DNA of 64,000 nucleotides, from the NCBI GenBank assembly GCA_963971575.1, contig OZ020616.1, forward strand, positions 36,994,306 through 37,058,305. Direction: 5' to 3'. Of this stretch, positions 44,099 through 56,400 are shown piece by piece. Made by a program: the position numbers and the translations under genes. Numbering within the stretch: position 1 is the stretch's first letter; each line of letters starts with the position of its first letter. Source of the stretch: Liopterus haemorrhoidalis. Its lineage: Eukaryota > Arthropoda > Insecta > Coleoptera > Dytiscidae. The notes under the pieces were generated by a model. The model did not search any database, was not told the origin of the DNA, and worked only from the letters and a program-made list of their open reading frames with translations.

Positions 44099-45520
44099 AC
44101 AGCCTCGGACAAATGTATGTAGTACCCTACGTTTTATTGAATTTTAGGATTATTACAGGAAAAATGGTAAATAAAATAATACATACAGCTTCATTGGCGG
44201 CTCGTGCCTTTTTCGGACTCAGAGCTGCAAATTATAATACAAGGATAGGTTTAGGTGTTTAACCACGACGTTTTATCATATAAGCATATATATATAAACT
44301 TGTTTATATATATATGCATATAAGACTCTGTTGAATTTCCTCTTTTTGCTTTTTGCACTTTCCGAAATATTTAAATTTGGTGTGTCGCCCCAATTCTTTA
44401 ATATCATTTTTTTTCTTCTAACGTTCGTCTGTTAAATGGAATTTCCAATAATGATTTGACAGTATTCATTTTTTAAACCTATTGTTTTACAATCTAAAAT
44501 ACGAAACCTATTTGTTAAGCTAAGATACTTGTATAAATTTAAAAGAAAAAGCTATAAAATAATAATTATAAATACCTACCGAAACAATAAATTTTTAGAA
44601 ATAATATAGGTATAGCGATTTCAGTTACGACTTAAATAAATACATTCAATAATTTCAAAATATTGTGATCATTGTTATTGTGACGCCAACAGCATTCTAG
44701 CTCCGATCCCCACCAGTTTATCACTACTGCCTACGCACCGCTACCCCTTTATAAGCCAAAATTTGCACTTTCCTTGACGCTAGGATATTGAGAAGTGACA
44801 TTACCTATAGAGGCGCTGTTTTCGCTTACAAAATGGCGATTGGAATTTTCTGACATTTGCCATTTGATACACAAGAATTCACATTGCAGTTAATTTTCTG
44901 TTGCAATTTTAAAGACATTTTATTCACTTTTCTTCACTTTAACACATAGAAACAATGCAATTAAATCAGCCACATCCAACAAAATCCTATTCCGTTGAGT
45001 TCCAAAATATTCCGCTAGGCGTCACTTCAGTTATTGTCAGTTCTCAATAAGCAGCGCTACGTAGACTTATTCAAAGGAAACTTGTAAATATTTATGAAAC
45101 AAATGCATTCAATGTTCAAAATATATTTAAAAAAAAGCATTTACACACCACAATTACTATGTTAAATGCATTTTGAGTTCAAACAAAGATTTTTTTTAAA
45201 ATTATTTTCAAGTAAGAGCTGCAGCTCCGCAGCGCGTACTCAGGAGCCGCCACTGTACAGCTTTGAATGACAACTTTGATCAAAATTATTAATATTTTGT
45301 GATACCTCCTCGTGCTTTAACCTTCCACAAGTTTTTTATGTACATACATCGGATTATAAATTGAACCATTCGTCCACAATAATTTTCTTCAATTCTTCAT
45401 TTGATTTGCGTTTGTATAGAGACAGCTTGTTTATCAAATCGACCATAAATGTTATCTATTATCGTTTTCCTAATCCTGCTGTCCTAGATTTTTACTAACT
45501 AAACCTAACCTAATTACCTA
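44099..45520 (-). mobile_element. Tc1-like element remnant, split by a hAT element
   Basis: The left end reads, on the minus strand, TACTACATACATTTGTCCGA and GGCTGTA. On the right of the hAT insertion the minus-strand frame ends KVKARGGITKY and then a stop, the typical last residues of Tc1-like transposases. Only the C terminus is left. The other end is lost or masked by the MITE at 45447-45687. Confidence 0.6.
44192..45255. mobile_element. hAT-like element with perfect 8-bp target duplication
   Basis: The ends CATTGGCGGCTCGTGC and CAGGAGCCGCCACTG are inverted. TACAGCTT is exactly repeated at 44184-44191 and 45256-45263. Length is 1064 bp, non-coding. An internal pair of blocks (44770-44830 and 45010-45060) suggests a further nested element. 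Confidence 0.88.
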
Positions 45521-45687
45521 AATTGATCGTATTTACTAGAGTTTATTACACTATTTTTAATGGGCTAATGTTTGGGGGAAAATAAAGCACTGTTTACCCA
45601 AAAACTAGGTAATTTGGTTAGATTTAATTAGTGAAAATCTAGAACAGCAGAATTAGGAAAACGATAATAGATAATAAACATTTTACG
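45447..45687. mobile_element. MITE with about 70-bp inverted arms
   Basis: TTATCTATTATCGTTTTCCTAA-like sequence (shortened here) at 45454-45474 and its complement at 45651-45674 pair. Pairing continues through CTGCTGTCCTAGATTTT and AAATCTAGAACAGCAG, then CCTAATTACCTA and TAGGTAATTTGG. A near-complete hairpin of 240 bases results. Confidence 0.72.
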
Positions 45688-45699
45688 AAGGGATTTCCG

Positions 45700-46560
45700 A
45701 TCTTTCACTTACACAACTAGTGTGTATATGAACTCTTGCTTGAAGCTTTTATCAATCAGTAAAAGTTACTTGATTTTAAAATCTAGTTCCGCTTAAACCA
45801 AAGAATCCTCCTATATAGGCAGAGACATGAGTTACGTTACAAGATTTTTTGGTGGTCATACCTAAAAAATCATAAAAAACAAATAACACGTATAATTTGT
45901 ATACGTGACCAATGAAGCTGCATCACCACTTTAACTGGAGGTAATCTTACGATTGCGCATGTCAGTAATTTTCATGATCAGAGAATACACCAGTATGACC
46001 ACTGAGAGAAATTACATTTCCATTTGTAAGTTATTCAGTTGGGAAGCTTAATTTTTATTGGTTCCTCGTTCTAATTCCTCCATTCCTCGTAGTAATGTTT
46101 AAAATCTGTCACAGGTAATGCTCCCAAACACTGCAATAGTAGCACGCCACTGCATAACGTAACCAACAGTTTGAATATGAAATTTTTTATATGCCATGCA
46201 AACTTCCAAACTGAAAATGAATGCCTAATAAATTAATAGAGCGTAATATTAATCACTTTCTATAATTAATTAGCAATAAAATATATTTTTTTCTTGTAAA
46301 AATAGCGCCAATTTCTATAGTAACAGAATATTTGTTTATTTATAACTGCATAATGTCACCACCGGCTTTACGATAAGACAGATAAGGTGTTACAGCATTT
46401 TCAGCATTATGGCTTTGAGCAAGATGATAAAAAATGTTCTCTAAAGATAACCTTGAAACAAATCGCCTCACATGTCCACAGTTCACCGTGTCCTAAATAA
46501 CCAACAATTCCTTTCATCCGTACTACCGGCGTCTGCTTGCAGTTTCTAGTTGAAACTTTT
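45700..46560. other. 5' flank of TALDO1
   Basis: The start (45700-45810) holds a partial copy of the MITE arm seen at 8657-8720. The rest up to 46600 shows nothing I can name. The TALDO1 promoter and 5' untranslated region should be in the last few hundred bases. Confidence 0.4.
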
Positions 46561-46600
46561 TACTTTTAATTTAATTTATATATAAATCGAATAAATCACC

Positions 46601-46769
46601 ATGTCTTGCGTCGACGTGTGTACCAGTAAGAAAGAATCCACTCGTGTCTGTAGTTCAGCGCGTAAATCGAATCAAACAGAGCCAGATAGTAAAAAAACAA
46701 AAATGTCTATGGCTTTGGATCAACTAAAAGATATGACGGTGGTTGTAGCTGATACTGGAGATTTTGAGA
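46601..46769 (+). CDS. TALDO1: TALDO1 exon 1
   Basis: It encodes a Ser/Lys-rich extension followed by [19 protein letters not shown]. It ends in phase 1 at GTAAGT. Confidence 0.93.
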
Positions 46770-49650
46770 GTAAGTACAATTATTTTGAGTTTAATTTATG
46801 AATTCAGTGTACTAAAAAACATGGTTACTCTAAATATGAAAGTCATTCTCACCTCGTTAAATGTTTACAGCTATGAAACAGTTTACTCCGACTGATGCTA
46901 CGACAAACCCATCTTTGATTTTATCAGCTTCTTCCCTACCACAGTATGAACCTCTAATGAATCAAGCCCTTACGTATGGATGTAAAGTAGGAACAAATGA
47001 AGAGGAGAAAGTAGAGGCCGCAATGGACATGTTGAGCGTGTTATTCGGTTGCGAAATTTTAAAGATTGTTCCAGGTCGTGTTTCAACTGAAATTGATGCT
47101 AGGTAAAATTAAATATTGCAGATGGTGATATTTATTGTAGGGTGTGATATTACAGGTTGTCGTTCGATAAGGAAAAAAGTATCGAGAAAGCACTGAAGAT
47201 TATTCAGTTATATAAAGAACAAGGAATTAAAAAGGAAAGAGTGTTGGTCAAAGTAGCTTCAACATGGGAAGGCATTCAGGCTGCAAAGTAAAAATATTAA
47301 TTCAAAGTCAACTTTAAAGTTATTCTTATAACGTTTTTTTTTTTTGTTTTTTTTTAGAGTTTTGGAGGCAGATTATGGTGTACACTGTAATTTAACTTTA
47401 CTGTTTTCTATGGCTCAGGCAATTGCATGTGCTGAAGCTGAAGTAACTTTAATTTCCCCATTTGTTGGCCGTATTTTAGATTGGTATGTATTATTTTTTT
47501 TTATTTTATTAATTTTACATAATTTAAAATATATTACAAAAGTTTTAATATCATATATATTTTTGGGTTGAGTCTAAATAACTTCCGCTCTCGGGAACAA
47601 GCTGTGATCGCTTATTAGTGATTCAAGTGACTCATCATATTTTACCAGTTTTCTACCTGTTTGGATTAAGCAAGTGTCCCTCAGTTTTATCACTACAATG
47701 ACAGTTTACACTTCACATTAAATTAGTTGAAATAGGGATTGAAAGTGCACATTTATCATGTAGTGTTTTGGAGTTAATATAGAGAAAATGTTATGGAGAC
47801 TGCTGAAAAATATGTTGTGTATGGGCACCATAACTGCTTGGAAAGTTCAAAATTAGTTTGTGGAATTTTATTCTGGAGATATGTCATTAAAAGACAAGGG
47901 TAAGCCAAGACCAGAGCGCTCATTTGACTGATGACTTTAAAATCATTAATATATGCTGAGGTGCTCAGGAATTAACAAGCAAAGTAAACGCGTATTTCTT
48001 ATCAAATATTGCTCGAAAAGCTCTTTGCATTCATTAATAGAAAAAAATGGTCTTCTCCATGACCACAATATCTCATACAGCACGAGTAACAGCAATATTC
48101 TGGAGCTTAACTGGTTTGGATGAAGTTTCACGAGGATGAAGTTTCTCACCCGAGTCGTAGGTCGGGTTGTAATCATCCGAGTGTATCCATTATATGCGAG
48201 TCAAATACAATATTTTATCCACAACTATATAGTTTTATTATTTATAAAAGTAGTAAAGTTAATTTAAACACACAGAAATTCTAAGTGCCAATTATAAAAC
48301 TTCTAAAATAACATCATCAAAATGGCTATCGAACCATCAGCTGATTGTAATCTTCAACAATGTTTAAAATATATTTCTTTATTTTATTTAACTTCTAAAT
48401 TATATTCTAGTTATAAAGATGAGATGTGTGAGGCGCAAATATCTGTCGTTGCTGAACGCTAAACATTTTAACTAATTTATTAAATTAAATCTTGCAATGT
48501 AAAAAAATATTAATTTTTCATTGAGGAGCACGCATGCGCATCACATTTTATACAGCATTTATTATTGTTATTTTTTATTTCACATTTATGGCCTTTGCGA
48601 CTAAGGCAATTAGCCAGGACAATTTTAATGTAAAATGTATTATTTGATGGTCATAGATCAGTGTTCCTGAATCTTTTTACTCTAGTGGCACATTTTCCAA
48701 AGAAGAGAAATTTCGCGGCACACCTACGTAGTCATAGAGGAAAAAAAATTGAATACAGACGTCGCTGTATTCAGGAAAAAAGGGATATGTCAATTAGTCA
48801 TAAAATGATCATTCATGTACTTTATTCTTATTAATGGTATTGTACGTATATTCGGAAAATAATGTTAAAATAAAAACGACGCTAGTTTTTTTTTTTTTTT
48901 TTAAGATTTTGCGGCACACTTAGAAAATATAGCGGCACACCCTTCGGGAAACACTGTCATAGATAAATAAAACTAATATATGAAAACGGGATTTATTTAT
49001 GACTCAACTCCTATGATAGATCTTAAATTTCTGAACATTTTAGAATTTGAAGTGACTAATTTTACTTTTATTTGAAATTTTAGGTATGTTGCTAATTCAG
49101 AAAAAAAGGAATACACAAGAGATGAAGATCCTGGAGTAGTCTCTGTTACAAATATCTACAACTATTATAAGAAATTTGGATATGAAACAGTTGTTATGGG
49201 TGCTTCTTTCAGAAATATAGGTTTGTTATACTAAAATTTTATTTAACTTTTTGTCAAATAAGCTATAGACAACCAATTTGATTTAAATAAAATTTACTGC
49301 ATCGTAATAAAAAAATGTATTTGATTTTTTATAAATATAACATAAAGTATTCTTGTTTTGCAGGGGAGATTATTGCACTCGCTGGTTGCGACTTATTAAC
49401 AATCAGTCCAAAACTACTGGGAGAGTTAGAAGCATGCGATGAAGTTCTCGAACAAAAATTATCTCCAGAATCTGCTAAACATGCCGATATAGAGAAAGTC
49501 AAGATGAATGAAAGTACATTCCGTTGGATGCTTAATGAAGATCAGATGGCAACAGATAAATTATCTGATGGCATTCGAAAATTCGCCGCAGACATCGTTA
49601 AATTAGAGAACAAGATTATCGTCTTGGTTAAAAATCATAAAGAAATTTAA
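46601..49650 (+). CDS. TALDO1: transaldolase, 6 exons
   Basis: Transaldolase moves a three-carbon dihydroxyacetone unit between sugar phosphates in the non-oxidative pentose phosphate pathway (cytosol). Exons: 46601-46769, 46871-47102, 47156-47287, 47358-47483, 49084-49220 and 49364-49650. All are GT..AG and the phases agree, giving 360 residues. Motifs: [34 protein letters not shown], the Schiff-base Lys in [12 protein letters not shown] (residue 166), [13 protein letters not shown] and [13 protein letters not shown]. All are intact. The N terminus is about 23 residues longer than the human enzyme. A second Met at MALDQLKDM would give the usual length. Intron 4 (1.6 kb) holds mariner and hAT insertions. 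Confidence 0.97.
46871..47102 (+). CDS. TALDO1: TALDO1 exon 2
   Basis: It encodes [14 protein letters not shown] and [15 protein letters not shown] (barrel strands 1-3). Phase 1 in, phase 2 out. Confidence 0.95.
47156..47287 (+). CDS. TALDO1: TALDO1 exon 3 (catalytic lysine)
   Basis: It encodes [15 protein letters not shown] and [14 protein letters not shown] with the Schiff-base Lys. Phase 2 at both ends. Confidence 0.95.
47358..47483 (+). CDS. TALDO1: TALDO1 exon 4
   Basis: It encodes [20 protein letters not shown] and [12 protein letters not shown]. The donor splits the Trp codon (TG|G). Confidence 0.95.
47770..48180 (+). pseudogene. mariner-like transposase fragment in TALDO1 intron 4
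   Basis: A broken plus-strand frame contains [17 protein letters not shown], resembling the FxSGDxSLxDxxRxGRP linker of mariner-type transposases. Flanking residues are scrambled by stops. No terminal repeats were located. Confidence 0.5.
48659..48956. mobile_element. hAT MITE with perfect 8-bp target duplication
   Basis: The ends CAGTGTTCCTGAATC and TTCGGGAAACACTG are inverted repeats. TCATAGAT is repeated exactly at 48651-48658 and 48957-48964. Length is 298 bp. It is related in its ends to the MITE at 40771-41077. It lies in TALDO1 intron 4. Confidence 0.9.
49084..49220 (+). CDS. TALDO1: TALDO1 exon 5
   Basis: It encodes [20 protein letters not shown] and VVMGASFRN. Phase 2 in, phase 1 out. 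Confidence 0.95.
49364..49650 (+). CDS. TALDO1: TALDO1 exon 6
   Basis: It encodes [20 protein letters not shown], then [20 protein letters not shown] and the C terminus, with TAA at 49648-49650. An AATAAA follows near 49762. Confidence 0.95.
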
Positions 49651-50239
49651 GTACATTCCGAAATTTAATGTATTAACACAAAATCTATTAGAAAACGATT
49701 TTGTTATTTTTGTAAGAAAAATTTTATAGATCTATGTTGAAACATTATACGATTTTATGAAGAAATAAAAAATCTCTTTTTTTTATGAAAGAATAATGCA
49801 GTGTGATTGTGTTTTTGACCAGTATAAGGGGTTGTTTTAATTAGTGTCCTTGGGGAATATTGGCGTCGGCGCCGCGGCGCGTTACAGATATTCAAAATGG
49901 CGTTATGTAACAAATGTGGAGCAAGTTCTTAAAAGATATTTGTTATTAAATATTTGAATCTTGTTACAAGAACTAGTCAAGTAAGATTGTAAAATGTTAT
50001 TTAGCACAAATATTAAATTTTATTAAGCGACAGTAACAAATAGTAACTCTATTTTAGGTAGAGTTAGTAATGTTTACTTGCATAGTCATTAATCATTTTT
50101 TAATAAATCTGTTATTTACTTTTTTTAGAAATGATAATACACTTTAAATGTTGACCAAAAATAACTATATGAGTTCTGTCCAGCGGCACCACGCATTTAG
50201 AATAATGCGTTTAATATAAGACTGATAACAAAGCTTGCA
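49651..50239 (+). promoter_or_regulatory. TALDO1 3' end and PGAP2 upstream region
   Basis: The TALDO1 poly-A signal is near 49762. A GC-rich island (GGCGTCGGCGCCGCGGCGCG at 49862-49881) stands out in very AT-rich DNA and is a candidate promoter or first-exon region for PGAP2, 360 bases before its ATG. No TATA box can be asserted. Confidence 0.45.
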
Positions 50240-50410
50240 ATGGATTCACCAGCAAAAAAGGAATTGAGACCAAATGCAATTGTCTATTTTACTTTGAGTT
50301 TTAGGCAATTGTGTTTATTTACAGTTTCACTTCCTTTGGTGGCTCTTTTTACTTGCTTCGTTACAGCTTATATATTTCAGCAGGATGATATCCACGAAAC
50401 ACATTGTAGG
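50240..50410 (+). CDS. PGAP2: PGAP2 exon 1
   Basis: It encodes the N terminus MDSPAKKELRPNAIVYFTLS, the first membrane segment and DDIHETHCR. It ends in phase 0 before GTGAGT. Confidence 0.92.
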
Positions 50411-53400
50411 GTGAGTACCAATTCTTCCGAAACATTAATTAATCATTATTTATTATTGCATTTTTTATACCAGGTGTATAATATTATACCATCAATCAGT
50501 GCCGTAACAGGAATCAGTCCACAGCGATATCTGTGGCGTATTTGTATAGCTTTACATATTGGTCCTAGGTTTTTGATAGCTTCCGTATATCGTACCTATC
50601 ACCGTAGTTTACTTCAATCTGAAACAGATCCAGTTGTAAGTATTTTGATGTAAAATGAATGTAGAATTTACAAAATGTATTTCTTAGGTTTTAACGAAGG
50701 CATTCTGGTGGTTCGATGTCTCCTTTTGGCTTAATGTTATTGAAATTAGTGCCCTCTGCGGTGTAACATATATTTCCAATCGAGAAAACTATCGTAAGTC
50801 TCCTGTCATATTTCATAAAAAACATATTGGTTCTTATATGTGCAAGTTGTACGACAATCAATGAACCATACATTTTGTATTTAATAAACGAGACAATAGA
50901 ATTTAAATTTGGGATTAAATGTATATAGAAGACGGTGACTGTTATAGCAACCAATACAATACAGTGTAAATCGTTTAAAATTAAAAATCGTTTAACAGGA
51001 AGAAATATTCTGGGCCCAACAAAATGCTGTAATTTCATACATTTATTTTCTTTTAATGTAAAACAAAAAAAGGTAACATGAAAAGGTTTCGTATATCAAA
51101 AAAACTAAAAACGACCACGTCTTCTCCAAATTGTTTATTGTTTATGACTGAACTTTCTATTGACTAAGCCGACATTTGATAATAAACAATATAAACAAGG
51201 TTTCCAATTTCCGCACACGACCCTTACCATTTTAAACAAATGTTAAGTACCTATTAATAAGTTGTGTTTATAAAATGCTTCTCGTGTAGTGTTATATATA
51301 GCACAAACATCTCCAACTTATTGTAACTTGTTTAAACTTTCTATCTTAATTCTTTTATTATAATTATTACTATATCAAAACATTGGAGAACTTTTTTTAC
51401 TTATTTTAACACGAAAGAATATATCGGTCCCCATGGTTCCATGTTGAACAATTTCCACTGTATGTCATATTTTTAAATTAAATATATTAATTAATAAATC
51501 TAGAGTTTTGACTATGAATTTCACAGAATTAACAATTAGAATTTTAAGAATATTATGTAATTATCGGTTCAAACTAAATATGACAATTCAGTGTGAATTA
51601 TTTAAAATTTGAAAGGTATATTGGCGCTTAATTTGATTTAATTTAATTTTATAATGACACTTCTTTCATACCACAAATTTAAATTGGTACTGTGTTTCAA
51701 TATTCGATAGCCATTTCACTGATACGACTTTTTTTTGCTTATTTTATTGTCATGTTTATAACGGGGAAATATATGGTAACGATTGTATATGGTAACGCAA
51801 ACAGTGTCGAGTAATTAACACATTAGGTGTGTTCGATTTGCACATTTGCAGTTACTGTTTACTGCCGCGTTAAAAAAATCTGTTCGTTTGGTCGCAGTGA
51901 CTGCAAATCTGTTTAATTTGTCGTAATTTACTGCCAGTTTATGACGCTACTGCGAAAAAGTTACAGCTGTTTCTCTTGCGGATTATTTGTTACGGCTGTT
52001 AACGCTTTAACGCGGCAGTAAACAGTAACTGCAAATGTGCAAATCGAACACACCTATTAGGAGTTTCAGGTACATAAGCGGGTCGGCCTGACGTATGAGG
52101 AGCATATTTCCAAAACATCTTTTGTCCATTTTTCAAAACTTGAAAGTAACCACGAAAAACGATTAATTCCAATTATAAATTACTTAAAATCACATTTATT
52201 TAAGGTTTCTAAGTCAGTTTGGTTTTTTTTTTTTCAAAAATGTTTTTTTTTTTTTTTAATGTACATGAGACGTTTTGGTAATAGCCCCTCATATGTTTGT
52301 TGTTTCTAAAACTGTCTGTAAAGAACAAATGCTCGTCTTTGTACAATCTGACAAACTGTTGTACAATCAACTATGTCTTCTGACATCTTTATTCGAAATA
52401 TTGTAGCAAATCTCGTGAAACACATCGTAAACTTCGGTGTTTTTCCAAAGATATTGTCTAGGGACAAGGTCGCGGTACATCGCTATATGACTATGTTGCT
52501 CCTGTGTAGATGCTCCATTAGATTACAAAATGATGAGTTGACACGCATTCAATATTTATTTTAATTGGATATTGTTTATTTACGTCAATTATGGATGTGC
52601 ATAAGTGATACATACGATAATTACGTTAGTGCATTGATAAGTGAAACAGTTTATGTGACGAGTGAATTTTCATAGTTTTCAGGATTTCGTATGTAAGCGA
52701 AGGCGGCCATTAGACGGTTTGAATATTGAATATCTGAGGCAACATTTTTGAATGAAATTGAAAAATATATATATTTGAAAATAGAAAAACTTCACTTTCG
52801 TTCAAAAAATAATCTGATCAAAAATTCCGTTTGTGCTCTTTCAATTTATACCAACGTGCATTGTGCTCAATTCTCCGACATTTAAAAGAACCTTTCTAAG
52901 TAATACTTTGACAATTTTTTTTTGAAATATTCTGATCATAAACTGAATTTTGTTTAGTAATTTTCAAAGTATTGTAACATGATTTTCGGGACTGTAACAA
53001 TAAGCATGCTGAGTTAGTAATGATAAGGGCGGTCAGGGTAATAAAAAGAGGTATATTTGCAGGGATGTGTTCAGTCTGTATTTAAATATGAACAACCAAT
53101 TGAGAAATAATTTGACTTGTTTTATTTAAAAATAATTAAGTATATATAATATACAAAACATTATTGAAATTTGTCAAAATAAATAATTTAATAATACATA
53201 ATAAAAGTAAATTTTAAGTAATTACAGTATGATTTAAAAACATTTTTTGATTGCATATACAATAATACTTCGTCACTCGATGTTAATTCATTCTGAAAAA
53301 GCGTCGAGTAGCGATTACGTCGAGTGGCGAGTCGAATTTCTCCATAAGAAATAAAGGGAATCATATGTACATATATACATATACATATAAGGAAATACAT

Positions 53401-56400
53401 TTATGTATATGTTTTCCTTTTAGCTATGCTTGCATTTCTATTCTTTGGACCCATAATTATAAATATAAATCACTTATTTTAGCAAAAAATAAAAAGTTCA
53501 TAGCTGCACTAAATCTGAGTTGTTGTCGTCAAGATATCTAGGCGCGAACTGCTGGCCATGCGTTCATTTTGCTTTTTGTACCAAAATATGTATCACGTGA
53601 TCGGTACTTGATCACGCGTCGGATAGCGATGCTTCCGTCGCCTCTCACTCTCGACATTTACGTCGAGTGGCGAAAACGTCGAGCTAAGAGGCAGTCGAGT
53701 AACGGGGTATTACTGTACCTACATACGTCTTTAAATATTTTTTACCTGAAGAACTGAATATTAGAAATACGGCCCATTCTATGTAAATGACATTAATATT
53801 TATGGCCTGCTGTCCTTTTTGGTGGGCACATGCTGTTAATCCTACTAAACTGTCGTAAAATAATTATAAATCACCAAATCATGTTACATTACTTTCAAAA
53901 TTACTATAATTGGTCTGTGGAGAACGGATAGAGCTGAGCAAGCTATATACCACGTAACTAAAGACGAAGTAATTGGAGTAACTACCTGGAGTAGACGAAG
54001 TAACAGTTTTTTCCAAAAAAACTCAAATTTTATGATAAAATAGTAACGTAAAATTATAAATTGCCAACAAACTTACTATTAATTATTATTAAACTGATGA
54101 CTTACGACATGCTTTTGCCTTACATGTGGTTCTGGAGTAGTAAACTAGCAAATTTCATATATATAAATTAAAAAATTAATATAATATGCATCTAGATAGG
54201 CGTCTAAGGTACAGAAAAGGTAAGTTCTCCGTTCCACTTTTTAAGGATTTCTAAATTTGTCAGAAGTTCACCGCTAAAATTGTTACGTACTCCTACTGCT
54301 CCGTCTTTATATTTGGTGCTTTTCCAGTTCTCTAACGCTCCAAGCGCAAGTTAAAAAAAAAACGTTCAATCGTTCACTCCGTTCCCTTGAAATTTTTAGT
54401 AAACAAACGCAAAAGGTGTATACCGCGTAAACAGAGCGAGTTACCGAACGCAATTATGGACGACAGATAGACAATTGAGTTAAAGTATGAGGATTTTTTG
54501 GTTTTACTTACGAATCCTAAAAAGACGATGGTTTATCAATTTCACTTTAAGAAAACGTTCTCTAGTGTTGTATCTTTGTATTAAGATTGTCATAGGTCAT
54601 TTAATGTACAGCTTGCTCATTTAAGAATTTAGTAGTCCTTATAATAGGTCAGATAAATGCCAAATGTATAATTATTTTTACAAAGTGTATTTTAATGTGT
54701 TTGTGTACAGCGCTCCATGAAAAGATATTTATAATATTCATGGCGAGTTCTTTAACACATATGCTGTCGAGCATAAAATCACTGCAGTTTGTGAAAAGAA
54801 CAAATCATTCCAATTTTGAAGTAACTCATGGATTGTATATAAAACAAGTACTATTTATCACATCACTCCTAAGCACAGCTGGTCTGGTGATATTCTTCCT
54901 AAAGCATCGTCTTCTCTGCCACGATATGGGTAAATAAAAAATACGCATAAGAGATCTGCTCAAAAGTTCGCAGAATGATCGGGAAGACGTTGTCATAATA
55001 TTTTTTTGCTCCCTCATCTATGTTTTCTAGTATAATTTTTTAATACCTTTTTTGTTCATATTTTTTTAGAACTTATTTTTCTAAACTTTAATTAATTTAA
55101 TTAATTCATATAGTTTAAATCAGAAAACTAGAAGCCGGCAGCCTTTAGATCTTTTTTTTTAAATTCTTTGCAGTTTCAGAAAATGTTTATTATTATAATA
55201 TACTATCAGTATATACTAAAAGTAGAATTAGGAAATAATAAAATAAATAATTATTATTATTATTATTATTATTAATTTCATTCAGCTTTTTGGACAAGAA
55301 GCGTTTATTTTAAACAACACAACGTTTCACCAACAACATGTTGGCTTCTTCAGGTGCTATAACAATAACATAACAATAAAGTAACAATCTTATATAGTTA
55401 TAAATTAATTTACCTATGTTAGTTAAACGTATCTCTAACAAAATGTACATGAGTCATCTCCAAGGATGGTGAAATTGCAGAATAGCATTGACGAAATATT
55501 TTGTACTTGAAGAATACAGAAAATAGGAAAAACAGGAATTAAATTTAAATATTATATTATAATAACCAAAGGTAGTGACTGTTAGTTAAATTTTACATTT
55601 CAAACAACGAGACTAGAGATAAATATAATAATATCAAAGATTAACAAAAATTCAAACATTTACGAATGATAGTAAAACCGACTACCGCATCAATATGACA
55701 GGCAGTCACACTATCCTCCCTGACAACCTGGTACGCACAAATCGCAAGGTTGACAGTGTCATCCCCTGTACAACATGATGCAATAATCAATCTTAAAATC
55801 ATAAAACTCCACATCCAGGTAAACCAGTGAAAGAACCCAAAATGAAATCCGGAACAATCATACAATTCGACGTACCAATCCCCCAAAATCAATGGTACGC
55901 ACAAGGCTAATGAGAGAATGGTACCTCAAACGGTATATCAAGACCGAAGTTCAGAACCTCCTGAGAGCTAAACATCTTTTAAAAAACATGAATTGTAACA
56001 ACAACGACAAATTCATCGGTACAAGCACCGGAAAAAACCATTACGATAACAGTGAGAAACCTAAAAGGACATAGACAAATAAATCATCATACAATCCGAC
56101 GTACTAATTCCCCAACAATCGATGGTACGCACGAAGATCTTGCGAAATGAGTACCCCAAATTGTATATCAGATCCAAGACTCTATTCCCTCAGAGAATCC
56201 CAAAACTCTGTTTTAACACATGTTTTTTCAAAAAACATGTCGTAATTATTGGTTATTATAGTATAATATTTAAATTTAATTCCTGTTTTTCCTATTTTCT
56301 GTATTCTTCAAGTACAAAATATTTCGTCAATGCTATTCTGCAATTTCACCATCCTTGGAGATAACTCATGTACATTTTGTTAGAGTTACGTTTAGCTAAC

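Noticed and set aside
50411..50473. PGAP2 exon 1 and 2 as one uninterrupted exon of 137 codons
   Set aside because: The 21 extra residues interrupt a block that is continuous in known PGAP2 proteins, and both ends fit consensus splice sites, so an intron is the better reading (retention is kept as a finding).
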